Source: Nocardia sp.
GTDB taxonomy: Bacteria > Actinomycetota > Actinomycetes > Mycobacteriales > Mycobacteriaceae
Direction of reading: 5' to 3'
NCBI GenBank assembly: GCA_013361595.1
Contig: JABFXT010000701.1
Location: 1-8,320 of the forward strand
DNA length: 8,320 nt
The first letter of the stretch is position 1, and every line of letters begins with the position of its first letter. This document shows, piece by piece, positions 1 to 6,733 of the stretch. Under the pieces are notes generated by a model, which was given only the letters and a program-made list of their open reading frames with translations, made no database searches and was not told the DNA's origin. Position numbers and translations under genes: made by a program.

Positions 1-120
1 GTGACGGCGTTCCTCGTGGTCGGTGTGCTCCTCCTCGTCGCCGGGACCCGCTACGCGCGGGCGTTCGCCGAAACCGGTACCCGGCACGACGATTCCCGGT
101 CGTCGACCGAACCGCGCTGA
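1..120 (+). CDS. C-terminal end of a probable membrane protein (partial)
   Basis: The frame is open from the first base and ends in TGA at 118-120, giving the last 39 residues of a gene that starts before the window. The visible part begins with a very hydrophobic stretch of about 14 residues (TAFLVVGVLLLVAG), then a short basic and polar tail ending in SSTEPR. This is the usual shape of the last transmembrane helix and cytoplasmic tail of a multi-pass transporter, for example of the MFS type. The family cannot be assigned from this fragment. Base 1 happens to be a GTG, so a free-standing 39-residue protein is formally possible but less likely. The gene converges on bioA. Confidence 0.55.
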   Translation: MTAFLVVGVLLLVAGTRYARAFAETGTRHDDSRSSTEPR

Positions 121-128
121 TCGAGCCG

Positions 129-168
129 GGCCCGTACCGGTCGTAGCGCTCAGGAGCCGGTGCGGGCC
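129..168. terminator. Inverted repeat between convergent genes, terminator-like
   Basis: Arms at 129-140 and 157-168 pair over 12 positions. Eleven are Watson-Crick and one is T135/G162, a G-U wobble in the + transcript and an A/C mismatch in the - transcript. The 16-nt loop contains AGCGCT and the first base of the bioA stop codon. The repeat lies 9 nt after the stop of the upstream + gene and overlaps the last codons of bioA. There is no T tract, as is common for actinobacterial terminators. A role in ending the + transcript fits best; a bidirectional role is inferred. Confidence 0.55.
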
Positions 169-1433
169 GCCGCGACCATGGCGTCGGTGACGGTCGCGAT
201 ATCGGCGGTATCGCTGATGTAGGGCGGCATCGCGTAGATCAGGTTCCGGAACGGTCTGATCCAGGCACCCGCGTCGACAGCAGCCGCGGTCGCGGCGCGC
301 ATATCCACCGGCCGCCGCAGTTCGATCACTCCGATACCGCCCAGTACGCGCACCTCGGACACACCCGCGATATCCCGCGCGGGAGCCAGGCCCGCCCGTA
401 ATCCGGCGCCGATCCGCGCCACCTCACCGCGCCAGTCCCGCGACAGCAGCAGTTCCACCGACGCGACCGCGACGGCACAGGCCAGCGGGTTGCCCATGAA
501 AGTCGGGCCGTGCATGAGACCGCCGTGCGCGGCACTGATCGTCTCGGCGATCTCGGCCGTGCACAGGGCCGCGGCGAGTGTCATGTACCCACCGGTGAGC
601 GCCTTGCCCACACACATGACGTCCGGTGCCACGACCGCCTGTTCGGCGGCGAAAAGGGTTCCGGTGCGGCCGAATCCGGTCGCGATCTCGTCGAACACCA
701 GCAGCACCCCGTGCTCGTCGCAGAGACGTCGCAGATCGGCCAGATAGCGGGGGTCGTGCCAGCGCATCCCGCCGGCCCCCTGCACCACCGGTTCCACCAC
801 GATCGCCGCCAGTTCGGCCGCGTGCCGCGCCACCGCGGTCTCGAGTTCCCGGACATAGTCGTCGTGGTAGTCGCGGGGCGGGGCGGGAACGAAGATCTGT
901 TCGGTCAGGACATCGGTCCACAGCGCGTGCATCCCGCCCGCCGGATCGCACACACTCATCGGCGTGAACGTGTCGCCGTGATATCCGCCGCGCCAGGTGA
1001 GCAGGCGACGTTTGCCCGGACGGCCCACCGACCGCCAGTACTGCAGGCACATCTTCACCGCCACCTCCACCGCGACCGAGCCGGAATCGCAGAGGAACAC
1101 CCGGTCGAGTCCGTCGGGGGTGTGGCGCACCAGTAGTTCGCACAGCCGGGCGGCCGGTTCGTGGGTGAGGCCGCCGAACATCACGTGGCTCATCCGGCGT
1201 GATTGCGCCACCAGCGCCTCGTCGAGTACGGGGTGGCGATAGCCGTGCACCGCGGCCCACCACGAGCTCATCCCGTCCACCAGTTCCCGCCCGTCCGCGA
1301 GGGTCAGCCGGGTACCGGCGGCCGCGGCGACCACGAGCGGTTCGGTGCTGGCCGGGAAGCCCCCATAGGGGTGCCATACGTAGCGCGCGTCGAGTTCGGA
1401 GATCTGCGCGGCGGTGAGTTCTGCGACGAGCAC
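150..1433 (-). CDS. bioA: Adenosylmethionine-8-amino-7-oxononanoate aminotransferase (DAPA synthase)
   Basis: This 427-residue protein is a class III, fold-type I PLP aminotransferase that converts 7-keto-8-aminopelargonate to 7,8-diaminopelargonate in biotin synthesis, using S-adenosylmethionine as amino donor. BioA signatures are in order: WHPY (20-23), [16 protein letters not shown] (53-68) with the substrate-pocket tryptophans W58/W59, [14 protein letters not shown] (81-94), the PLP phosphate loop [10 protein letters not shown] (116-125), GGYHGDT (149-155) with Y151, [12 protein letters not shown] (247-258) with D248, the Schiff-base lysine K277 in GKALTGGY, and [13 protein letters not shown] (393-405). 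The start is GTG at 1433-1431; a GGAGG ribosome site lies 6 nt upstream (1440-1444). Length is normal for BioA. The gene stands alone: a convergent gene follows it, so bioF and bioD are not in this transcript. A BioQ-type palindrome lies in its leader region. Confidence 0.94.
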   Translation of the reverse strand: MLVAELTAAQISELDARYVWHPYGGFPASTEPLVVAAAAGTRLTLADGRELVDGMSSWWAAVHGYRHPVLDEALVAQSRRMSHVMFGGLTHEPAARLCELLVRHTPDGLDRVFLCDSGSVAVEVAVKMCLQYWRSVGRPGKRRLLTWRGGYHGDTFTPMSVCDPAGGMHALWTDVLTEQIFVPAPPRDYHDDYVRELETAVARHAAELAAIVVEPVVQGAGGMRWHDPRYLADLRRLCDEHGVLLVFDEIATGFGRTGTLFAAEQAVVAPDVMCVGKALTGGYMTLAAALCTAEIAETISAAHGGLMHGPTFMGNPLACAVAVASVELLLSRDWRGEVARIGAGLRAGLAPARDIAGVSEVRVLGGIGVIELRRPVDMRAATAAAVDAGAWIRPFRNLIYAMPPYISDTADIATVTDAMVAAARTGS

Positions 1434-1439
1434 GGCGGT

Positions 1440-1444
1440 CCTCC
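1440..1444 (-). promoter_or_regulatory. Ribosome binding site of bioA
   Basis: On the minus strand the sequence reads GGAGG, then six bases, then GTG. This is a full match to the 16S rRNA anti-Shine-Dalgarno core at good spacing. It decides for the GTG start of bioA. Confidence 0.8.
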
Positions 1445-1479
1445 ACGTCGTAGTGCGACCGGATCCGGCCGTACAAAAC

Positions 1480-1496
1480 CTTGAACACCGTTCAAG
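1480..1496. promoter_or_regulatory. BioQ-type biotin operator upstream of bioA
   Basis: CTTGAACACCGTTCAAG is a perfect palindrome with 7-bp arms and a 3-bp spacer. Its 13-bp core TGAAC-ACC-GTTCA (1482-1494) has the TGAAC-N3-GTT arrangement known for sites of BioQ, the TetR-family biotin repressor of corynebacteria and mycobacteria (from memory). It lies 46 nt upstream of the bioA start, between bioA and the marR-type gene. A possible minus-strand -10 box TAACTT (1494-1499) overlaps its edge, which would let a bound repressor block bioA transcription. BioQ itself is not in this window; the MarR-family protein next door belongs to another family. Confidence 0.72.
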
Positions 1497-1519
1497 TTAC
1501 CAACCGCGGGTCTCGACCC

Positions 1520-1960
1520 TCACGCCGAACCGTCCAGCACCGCCACCACCCGGGTGAGCAACCGGCGCAACTCCACGGCCCCGGCCGCCCCCACATCCGC
1601 CCGGATCCGGTTTTCGATCCGCCGGATCCGCTCCCCGGCCAGCCCGAGAGCCGCTCGGCCGGCCTCCGTACACACCACCTGCCGGGCGCGCCCGTCCAGG
1701 GGGTCGACCCGCCGGTACACCAATCCGGCACGTTCCAGTTGCCCGACCAGTTCGCCCATCGACTGCTGCGTCATGCCCGCGGCCTCGGCCAGTTCGCCGA
1801 CCCGGGATCCCGCCGGATCCAGATACCGGAACACCGCGTAGTGCGCCGGACGCAGCTCGCCGGACAGCCGCACGCGCAGGTCGTCGTTCAGTTCGGCTTC
1901 GACCGCCTTCGTGGCCAGGGTGAGCAGTTTCAGCAGCGAGGGCTGCGGATGGGTTGACAT
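1520..1960 (-). CDS. MarR-family transcriptional regulator
   Basis: This 146-residue protein has the size and layout of a MarR winged-helix dimer. An N-terminal helix (about 8-32) is followed by RPAHYAVFRYLD (37-48), the helix-turn-helix VGELAEAAGMTQQSMGELVGQLERAGLV (54-81), and the wing YRRVDPLDGRARQVVCTEAG (82-101), whose D-x-x-D-x-R core is typical. The C-terminal helix (about 106-143) completes the dimer interface. Such proteins usually repress a divergent neighbour and themselves, and release DNA on binding a small ligand. The partner is the cupin gene, whose start codon is 30 bp away. The ATG at 1960-1958 gives the usual N-terminus, with only a distant, weak ribosome site. The ligand is unknown. 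The gene points toward bioA, but the operator and likely promoter in the gap suggest separate transcription. Confidence 0.9.
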   Translation of the reverse strand: MSTHPQPSLLKLLTLATKAVEAELNDDLRVRLSGELRPAHYAVFRYLDPAGSRVGELAEAAGMTQQSMGELVGQLERAGLVYRRVDPLDGRARQVVCTEAGRAALGLAGERIRRIENRIRADVGAAGAVELRRLLTRVVAVLDGSA

Positions 1961-1983
1961 ATCATGAAGGTTACCTTTCTAAT
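1954..1983 (+). promoter_or_regulatory. Promoter of the cupin gene, probably giving a leaderless mRNA
   Basis: A perfect TTGACA -35 box (1954-1959) is followed after 18 bp by TCTAAT (1978-1983), five of six matches to TATAAT. The usual start point 6-7 bases downstream falls on the A of the cupin ATG at 1990, and there is no ribosome site before that ATG. A leaderless transcript, common in actinobacteria, is therefore likely. The boxes are seen; the start point is inferred. Confidence 0.68.
1967..1977. promoter_or_regulatory. Candidate MarR-family operator
   Basis: AAGGT-T-ACCTT is a perfect palindrome with 5-bp arms around one base. It lies between the -35 and -10 boxes of the cupin promoter, where a bound repressor would block RNA polymerase. 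The same bases carry the likely minus-strand -10 box of the regulator gene, so one site could control both directions. Two TTGAC copies flank it (1954, 1983), though these may be only promoter sequence and chance. Binding is inferred from position and symmetry. Confidence 0.55.
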
Positions 1984-1996
1984 TGACCCATGCCAG
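1968..1996 (-). promoter_or_regulatory. Possible promoter of the MarR-family gene
   Basis: On the minus strand, CTGGCA (1996-1991, four of six matches to TTGACA) and TAACCT (1973-1968, the TANNNT form) are 17 bp apart. The -10 box ends 7 bases before the A of the regulator's ATG, so this message too could be leaderless. The -35 box lies inside the first codons of the cupin gene. The -35 match is weak. Confidence 0.4.
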
Positions 1997-2532
1997 ACCG
2001 GGTCATCACCTTCCGCAACGGCCACCGGGTCACCGTCCTCGCCGAGGGCACCGACGAGGCCGGCCCGTATCTCAGGCTGCGGCACGAACTGCCCGCCCCC
2101 GGGCGGCAGGCGGGCCCCCACTGGCACCCCGTACTCACCGAGGCATGGACAGTGCGGCAGGGCACTCTCGTCTTCCGCATCGACGGACGCGAGGTCACCG
2201 CCGGCCCCGGCGATACGGTGCGCGCGGCGGCCCGTACCGTGCACGAGTTCCACAGCGCGGCGGCCGATACCGTGCTCGATCACGAGATCCGGCCACCGTT
2301 GCGCCATCTCGAGATGTTCACCTTCTGGAGCGCCCTGGATCGCGCCGGTGCCACCACCCGATCCGGAGTTCCGCGCAATCCGCTGGCACTCGCCCTGCTC
2401 TGGGAGTTACAGGACGGCTACCTCGCCGTAATCCCGGCCGGCCTGCAACGCGCCGTACTCGGCGGCCTCGCCGCAATCGCCCGGCGAACCGGCTACGCAC
2501 GGCGATGGACCGCCACCGCCGGCCCGAGCTGA
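1990..2532 (+). CDS. Cupin-domain protein divergent from the MarR regulator
   Basis: This 180-residue protein contains one small beta-barrel cupin domain (about 20-100). Motif 1 is PHWHPVLTEAWTVRQG, with metal ligands H44, H46 and E51 and the conserved G58. Motif 2 is AGPGDTVRAAARTVHEFHS (71-89), with P73, G74 and H85 or H88 as the fourth ligand. A metal-bound enzyme or a small-molecule sensor is therefore likely, but cupins have very varied functions and the substrate cannot be named. After the barrel, about 80 residues (101-180) include an apolar, probably helical part (about 131-162) and a basic end (ARRTGYARRW), possibly membrane-associated. There is no signal peptide. The sole clue to its role is the divergent MarR-type gene, suggesting that it handles or responds to that regulator's ligand. 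Confidence 0.88.
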   Translation: MPDRVITFRNGHRVTVLAEGTDEAGPYLRLRHELPAPGRQAGPHWHPVLTEAWTVRQGTLVFRIDGREVTAGPGDTVRAAARTVHEFHSAAADTVLDHEIRPPLRHLEMFTFWSALDRAGATTRSGVPRNPLALALLWELQDGYLAVIPAGLQRAVLGGLAAIARRTGYARRWTATAGPS

Positions 2533-2576
2533 AGAATCCACCAGCGACCCCCGCCAACCGCGCGCCGGAATGGCGC

Positions 2577-2582
2577 TAATGT
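2577..2582 (+). promoter_or_regulatory. Candidate -10 box for treY transcription
   Basis: TAATGT fits the actinobacterial TANNNT -10 form, in an otherwise GC-rich 235-bp gap (2533-2767). No good -35 box is seen 17-18 bp upstream. A start point near 2590 would give treY a leader of about 178 nt. That leader would open with an ATG (2590) heading a 16-codon frame that ends in TAG at 2638-2640. The rest of the gap shows a 14-bp palindrome (2710-2723, centred on GGATCC) and no other gene I can support. Confidence 0.35.
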
Positions 2583-2767
2583 CATGTCCATGCACGCGTC
2601 CGATTCGACGACCGAGGAAGCGGCACCGCCGGTGCCATAGCCCGAGCAGAACCCGGTCGTCGGCCGATGCCGAGCATCCACGCCGACGAGGCCGGCCCCG
2701 CACCCGCGCCGCCGGATCCGGCGCCTCCCCGCCCGCCGCGCTCCTCAGGACCCCGACCGAGAAACGT

Positions 2768-5170
2768 ATGCCCGCAGACCCGCCGAGCTTCCGCCGCCAA
2801 CCGCGCGTCACTCCGGTCCGCAGCACCTACCGGCTACAGCTGCGCCCGGACGGACTCACCTTCGCTCAGGCCGCCGCCACCGCCGAATACCTTCAGCAAC
2901 TGGGTGTCTCGCATATCTACCTCTCCCCGGTGATGACCGCCGCCCGCGGCTCCGCCCACGGCTACGACGTCACCGACCCGACCACCGTCTCCGCCGCCCT
3001 GGGCGGCCCACTCGGACTGAAGGCCCTGGCCGACGAGGCGCACAACCGCGGCATGGGCCTGATCATGGACCTGGTACCCAACCACGTCGGGGTCGCCGAT
3101 CCGCAGCAGAACCTGTGGTGGTGGCATGTGCTGCAATACGGCCGGAAATCCCAGTTCGCCTCGTTCTTCGATATCGACTGGAGCCCGGGTAACGGTGTGG
3201 GCGGCCGCCTGGCGCTCCCGGTTCTGCGCGGTGCCAACGATCCGGCCGCGCTCACCGTCGACCGGTCCGGTCCCGAACCGCTGCTCGCCCTGCACGAACT
3301 GCGCTTCCCCATCGCTCCCGGTACCGACGGCGACAACGCGCTGCGCATCCACGACAAACAGCACTACCGGCTGGTGAGCTGGAAATCCGGGATGTGCGGT
3401 TACCGCCGGTTCCTCTCGATCAGCGGATTGGCCGCGCTCCGTCAGCAGGACCCGCAGGTCTTCGAGGCCACCCACCGCGAACTCGCGGCCTGGTGCGAAC
3501 ACGATCTGATCGACGGCGTCCGGGTCGACCATCCCGACGGCCTCGCCGATCCGGCCGGCTACCTGCAACGCCTGCGCCAGCTGATCGGCCCCAACCGGTT
3601 GCTGCTGGTGGAGAAGACGCTCGCCAACCGCGAGCCGCTCGACCCTACCCTGCCGATCGACGGGACCACCGGCTACGACGGCATCGCCGATTTCGGCGGC
3701 GTCCTGCTCGAACCCGCCGGGGAGCAGATCCTGACCGAACTGTCCCGCCACATCACCGGCCACGGCAGCGACCGGGTCTGGGTCGGTGAGAAGGAGCACC
3801 GCATCAAGCGGGCGGTGGCCGAGAGCATTCTCGTCCCCGAGATGCGGCGCCTGGTCGCGGCGATCAAAGCCGATGCGGGCGCCGCGGATTTCGACACCAT
3901 GGCCCTCACCAACGCCACCATCGAGGTGCTGTCGTTCCTGCCCGTCGCCCGGGCCGATTACACCCCGCTGGCGGGGATGATCAGCGCGATCGTCGCCGAG
4001 GTGGAGAAGCGCAACACCGAACTGCGGGTACCGCTGGCAGTCCTGGTGACGGCATTGGTGGCGGGCGGAACCGCATGGACCCGGTTCCATCAAGTGAGCA
4101 ACGCGATCGGCGCGAAAGCCGTGGAGGATATTCTGTTCTACCGCGCGGTGCGATTGGTATCGCTCCAGGAGATCGGCGGCAATCCGGCCCGCTTCGGCCG
4201 CACGGTCAACGAATTCCATCTGGCCAACGCTTCGCGGGCACGCCGCTGGCCCGCGTCGATGACCACGCTGTCCACCCACGACACCAAACGCGGTGAGGAT
4301 GTGCGGGCCCGGATCGGAGTCCTGTCGCAGGTACCGCGGATGTGGGCGCGGGCGGTGACGTTGTGGCTGGAGAAGCTCCCGCCGCCGGACGGCGCCACCG
4401 CGCTGTTCCTGTTGCAGAACATGTTCGGGATGTGGCCGGCCGACGGGCGTCCGGCGCCCTCCGTACCGGGGTTGCGGGACCGGGTGCACCGTTTCGCCGA
4501 GAAGGCGATGCGCGAATCCGGCGAGCACACGTCCTGGGAAGAACCCGATACCGAGTTCGAGAATGCCGTGCACGCGTGGCTCGATCAGGTGATCGAAGGA
4601 CCGGTCGGGCGTCAGCTCACCGACCTCGCCCACGATCTCGCGCCGCACGCCTGGTCCGATTCGCTGGCCCAGAAACTGTTGCAGCTGTGCGCGCCGGGAA
4701 TTCCGGATATCTACCAGGGCTGCGAGATCTGGGAGGATTCGCTGGTCGACCCGGACAATCGGCGGCCGGTCGATTTCGGATCCCGGGCCGGAATGCTGCA
4801 CACTCTCACCACCACTCCGCCGTTGGACATCACGGGCGCGGCCAAGATGTGGCTGGTCGCGTATGCGCTCTGGTTGCGCCGGGAACGCCCGGAATGTTTC
4901 GTCGGCGGCACCTATACGCCGGTCTTCGGGCTCGGCGAGCACGCCGACAAACTGGTCGCCTACGCCCGCGGTCAGGCCGGGTCGGACCCGGAGATCATCG
5001 TGGCCGTCACCCGGCACAGTGTCGCGATCGGCGAAACCGGCTGGGGCGACACCTATCTCGAACTGTCCAGCGGCTCCTGGACCGACCGTCTCACCGGGCA
5101 TACGTTCCAGAACCGCGCGCGCATCGAAAAACTGTTCGCCCGGCTACCGGTGGCGCTTCTGGTCCGCTGA
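2768..5170 (+). CDS. treY: Maltooligosyl trehalose synthase (GH13)
   Basis: This 800-residue cytoplasmic enzyme turns the reducing-end alpha-1,4 bond of maltooligosaccharides into an alpha-1,1 bond, giving maltooligosyltrehalose; TreZ then releases trehalose. GH13 regions are clear: DLVPNHVG (101-108), DGVRVDHPDGL (249-259) with nucleophile D254, the acid/base E282 in LLVEKTL, and STHDTKRGEDVRARI with the third acidic residue D505. TreY-specific stretches include STYRLQL, GSAHGYDVTDPTTV, FFDIDWSPG, CGYRRFLSI, GTTGYDG, GIPDIYQGCE and the C-terminus LPVALLVR. The ATG at 2768 is chosen because conserved sequence begins about 18 residues later. The same frame is open back to 2570, but those 66 residues are arginine-rich and unlike the family. 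The ribosome site is weak (AGGA at 2747-2750, 17 nt away). treZ and treX, usually neighbours, are not adjacent. Confidence 0.95.
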   Translation: MPADPPSFRRQPRVTPVRSTYRLQLRPDGLTFAQAAATAEYLQQLGVSHIYLSPVMTAARGSAHGYDVTDPTTVSAALGGPLGLKALADEAHNRGMGLIMDLVPNHVGVADPQQNLWWWHVLQYGRKSQFASFFDIDWSPGNGVGGRLALPVLRGANDPAALTVDRSGPEPLLALHELRFPIAPGTDGDNALRIHDKQHYRLVSWKSGMCGYRRFLSISGLAALRQQDPQVFEATHRELAAWCEHDLIDGVRVDHPDGLADPAGYLQRLRQLIGPNRLLLVEKTLANREPLDPTLPIDGTTGYDGIADFGGVLLEPAGEQILTELSRHITGHGSDRVWVGEKEHRIKRAVAESILVPEMRRLVAAIKADAGAADFDTMALTNATIEVLSFLPVARADYTPLAGMISAIVAEVEKRNTELRVPLAVLVTALVAGGTAWTRFHQVSNAIGAKAVEDILFYRAVRLVSLQEIGGNPARFGRTVNEFHLANASRARRWPASMTTLSTHDTKRGEDVRARIGVLSQVPRMWARAVTLWLEKLPPPDGATALFLLQNMFGMWPADGRPAPSVPGLRDRVHRFAEKAMRESGEHTSWEEPDTEFENAVHAWLDQVIEGPVGRQLTDLAHDLAPHAWSDSLAQKLLQLCAPGIPDIYQGCEIWEDSLVDPDNRRPVDFGSRAGMLHTLTTTPPLDITGAAKMWLVAYALWLRRERPECFVGGTYTPVFGLGEHADKLVAYARGQAGSDPEIIVAVTRHSVAIGETGWGDTYLELSSGSWTDRLTGHTFQNRARIEKLFARLPVALLVR

Positions 5171-5186
5171 CCGTGCCGGCGGTCAG
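5167..5186. terminator. Stem-loop holding both stop codons of treY and the amidase gene
   Basis: CTGACCG (5167-5173) and CGGTCAG (5180-5186) are perfect inverted repeats around a 6-nt loop. The treY stop TGA (5168-5170) is in the left arm and the stop of the minus-strand amidase gene (5183-5185) is in the right arm. No T tract follows on either side. It is probably a compact two-way terminator for converging transcripts. Confidence 0.55.
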
Positions 5187-6595
5187 GACTCGGTGGCCGC
5201 GGCGGCGATCCGCGGGAACGGCGCCTGCGCCTCCAGCAGGAAACCCAGTTCCAGCAGCGTGCGCTCGGCACCGTAGGCGCCGCTCAGCATCACCCCGATC
5301 GGTAGCCCGCCCGCGGTGAGCCCGGCCGGTACGGCGATGGACGGCGAACCGGTGACATTGTTGATGGGGGTGTAGCCCACGAAATTCGTCACCCGCTCGA
5401 TCGACTCGGCGAACGGCACCCCCGGATTCAGATAACCGATCTCGGGCGTGGTGTGGGTGAGCACCGGCGAGAGGATCGCGTCGTAGCGGGTGAGTACGGC
5501 GTCGTAGTCGGCGCGGGCGCGGTTCAGCCGGTACAGCGCGCCCGGGGTGGCGAGCAGACGCCGGCGGAAGGACGCGGCCAGCCCTTTGGTGAAGGTCTCG
5601 AGCCGGGCAGCGGCGAAGGAGCGCCCGTGGCTCAGTTTCCCGGTGACTTCCGACATCTGCGCCAGGAATCCCCAATACTGCAGGAAGTCGGCGACGAGTT
5701 GCCCCGAGACCGGCGAGGCCATCGGCTCGATGGTATGCCCCGCGGCCGCCAGCACCCCCGCGGTCGCGGTCACCGCCGCCAGCGTCTCGGCGTCGGGTTC
5801 CAGACCGTTCGCCGCCGTGGTCAGCAGGCCGATCCGCAGCTTGCGCTCCGCCGGGCCCTCGACAATGCCGATCGGCGGGAGTTTCGGGTTGCGCCAGTAC
5901 TTCTCGACCGCCGCGTAATAGGCCGCCTGATCGCGGACCGACCGGGACAGCACCCCTTCGGAAACGAGCTTGATCGGCAACTGCCGCGCCTGCGCGTTGT
6001 CCAGGTGCCGGAAGCGGCTCGGTTTGAGCGACACCAGCCCGGCGCAGGCCGCCGGAATCCGCAGCGAACCGCCGCCGTCGTTGCCGTGGGCCACCGGAAC
6101 CACACCGGCGGCGACCAGTGCGGCCGATCCGCCCGAGGATCCGCCGACCGTGTACCCGGTGTGCCACGGGTTGCGGGTGGGTTCACCGTCCTCGAACTCG
6201 GTGGTCGAGGTGAATCCGAACTCGGGCATGGTCGTCTTGCCCAGCACCGTCACCCCGGTGCTCAGCAGTTGCGCGGTGAACCGGTCGTCCTTGCCGGCGG
6301 GGTGGGGGGTGATCGCGGCGCTGCCGTACCGGCTCGGCAGTCCGGCCACATCGGCGTTGTCCTTGACGAAGGTCGGCACGCCGAACCAGGCGCCGCCGCC
6401 GGCCCCGGCCGCCCGCGGGACGGGCGCCCGGTACGCGATCGCGTTCAGGCGCGAGTTCACCGCGTCGAGCCGGGCCAGCGCCGCGCGGGTCAGTTCGTCC
6501 GGGCTCACCACACCGTCGCGGACCAGCGCGGCCGATGCCACCGCGTCGTGTTCGCCCAGCGCGTCATCGGTGAAGGCATGTACTCGATCGGTCAT
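5183..6595 (-). CDS. Amidase-signature family hydrolase
   Basis: This 470-residue protein belongs to the amidase signature family, which hydrolyses carboxamide bonds through a Ser-cisSer-Lys triad. All three residues are present: K78 in GVPTFVKDNADVAG, S153 in VGGSSGGSAALVAAG, and the nucleophile S177 in HGNDGGGSLRIPAACAGLVSLKPSR. Their spacing (75 and 24 residues) equals that of fatty-acid amide hydrolase. The C-terminal part carries SIERVTNFVGYTPINNVTGSPSIAVPAG (about 370-397) and LPIGVML, also typical. It resembles the AmiC/6-aminohexanoate-cyclic-dimer-hydrolase group, but the substrate is unknown. No gatB or gatC is near, so a GatA role is unlikely. The ATG at 6595-6593 is preferred; a TTG at 6646 would add 17 residues unlike the family. 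The ribosome site is weak (GAGG, about 15 nt away). A TAGTCT at 6676-6671 is a possible -10 box. Confidence 0.92.
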   Translation of the reverse strand: MTDRVHAFTDDALGEHDAVASAALVRDGVVSPDELTRAALARLDAVNSRLNAIAYRAPVPRAAGAGGGAWFGVPTFVKDNADVAGLPSRYGSAAITPHPAGKDDRFTAQLLSTGVTVLGKTTMPEFGFTSTTEFEDGEPTRNPWHTGYTVGGSSGGSAALVAAGVVPVAHGNDGGGSLRIPAACAGLVSLKPSRFRHLDNAQARQLPIKLVSEGVLSRSVRDQAAYYAAVEKYWRNPKLPPIGIVEGPAERKLRIGLLTTAANGLEPDAETLAAVTATAGVLAAAGHTIEPMASPVSGQLVADFLQYWGFLAQMSEVTGKLSHGRSFAAARLETFTKGLAASFRRRLLATPGALYRLNRARADYDAVLTRYDAILSPVLTHTTPEIGYLNPGVPFAESIERVTNFVGYTPINNVTGSPSIAVPAGLTAGGLPIGVMLSGAYGAERTLLELGFLLEAQAPFPRIAAAATES

Positions 6596-6622
6596 GAATC
6601 GGCTCGCGTGTACCTCGGGGAC

Positions 6623-6640
6623 CCGGATACCTCGATCCGG
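6623..6640. repeat. Short palindrome upstream of the amidase gene
   Basis: CCGGAT (6623-6628) and ATCCGG (6635-6640) are perfect inverted repeats around six bases. They lie 28-45 nt upstream of the amidase ATG. The repeat could be an operator or a leader hairpin; in such GC-rich DNA chance is also possible. Confidence 0.3.
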
Positions 6641-6679
6641 AACCAAGTGGACGTGTGTTCAACTCGGCACAGACTAGTA

Positions 6680-6708
6680 CGGGAAGCTGCCGCGCGGCAC
6701 GGTTCCCG
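6680..6708 (-). terminator. Hairpin downstream of the small membrane protein gene
   Basis: CGGGAA (6680-6685) pairs with TTCCCG (6703-6708). Inside it, TGCC (6688-6691) pairs with GGCA (6696-6699), joined by a small asymmetric internal loop. It begins 25 nt past the stop of the minus-strand membrane protein gene and precedes the amidase gene on the same strand. It is probably a terminator that separates the two transcripts. Confidence 0.45.
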
Positions 6709-6733
6709 GTGGGGTGGCGGGCGGGAAGGGTGG

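Noticed and set aside
424..1488. A 354-codon minus-strand frame over bioA
   Set aside because: It is a frame shadow of bioA; only the bioA frame shows aminotransferase motifs and a ribosome site.
1508..1519. A terminator after the MarR-type gene (GGGT-CTCG-ACCC)
   Set aside because: Only four or five base pairs with a tight loop and no T tract; too weak to call.
2710..2723. A 14-bp palindrome before treY as an operator
   Set aside because: CGCCGGATCCGGCG is symmetric but made of GC-rich words frequent in this DNA, and it is not placed at a recognisable promoter.
2570..2767. An N-terminal extension of treY by 66 residues
   Set aside because: The extra residues are arginine/serine/proline rich and unlike TreY, whose conserved sequence starts just after the ATG at 2768.
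2834..5101. A 755-codon open frame on the minus strand inside treY
   Set aside because: It lies antisense to a gene with full family motifs. Its composition (glycine, arginine, histidine, glutamine rich) is the mirror of high-GC codon use, with no recognisable domain.
4342..5319. A 325-codon plus-strand frame overlapping the 3' half of treY
   Set aside because: It is a shifted frame of treY, arginine-rich and without motifs, and it runs across the treY/amidase junction.
5091..6167. A 358-codon minus-strand frame within the amidase region
   Set aside because: It is a shifted frame of the amidase gene, rich in arginine and glycine, with no signature.
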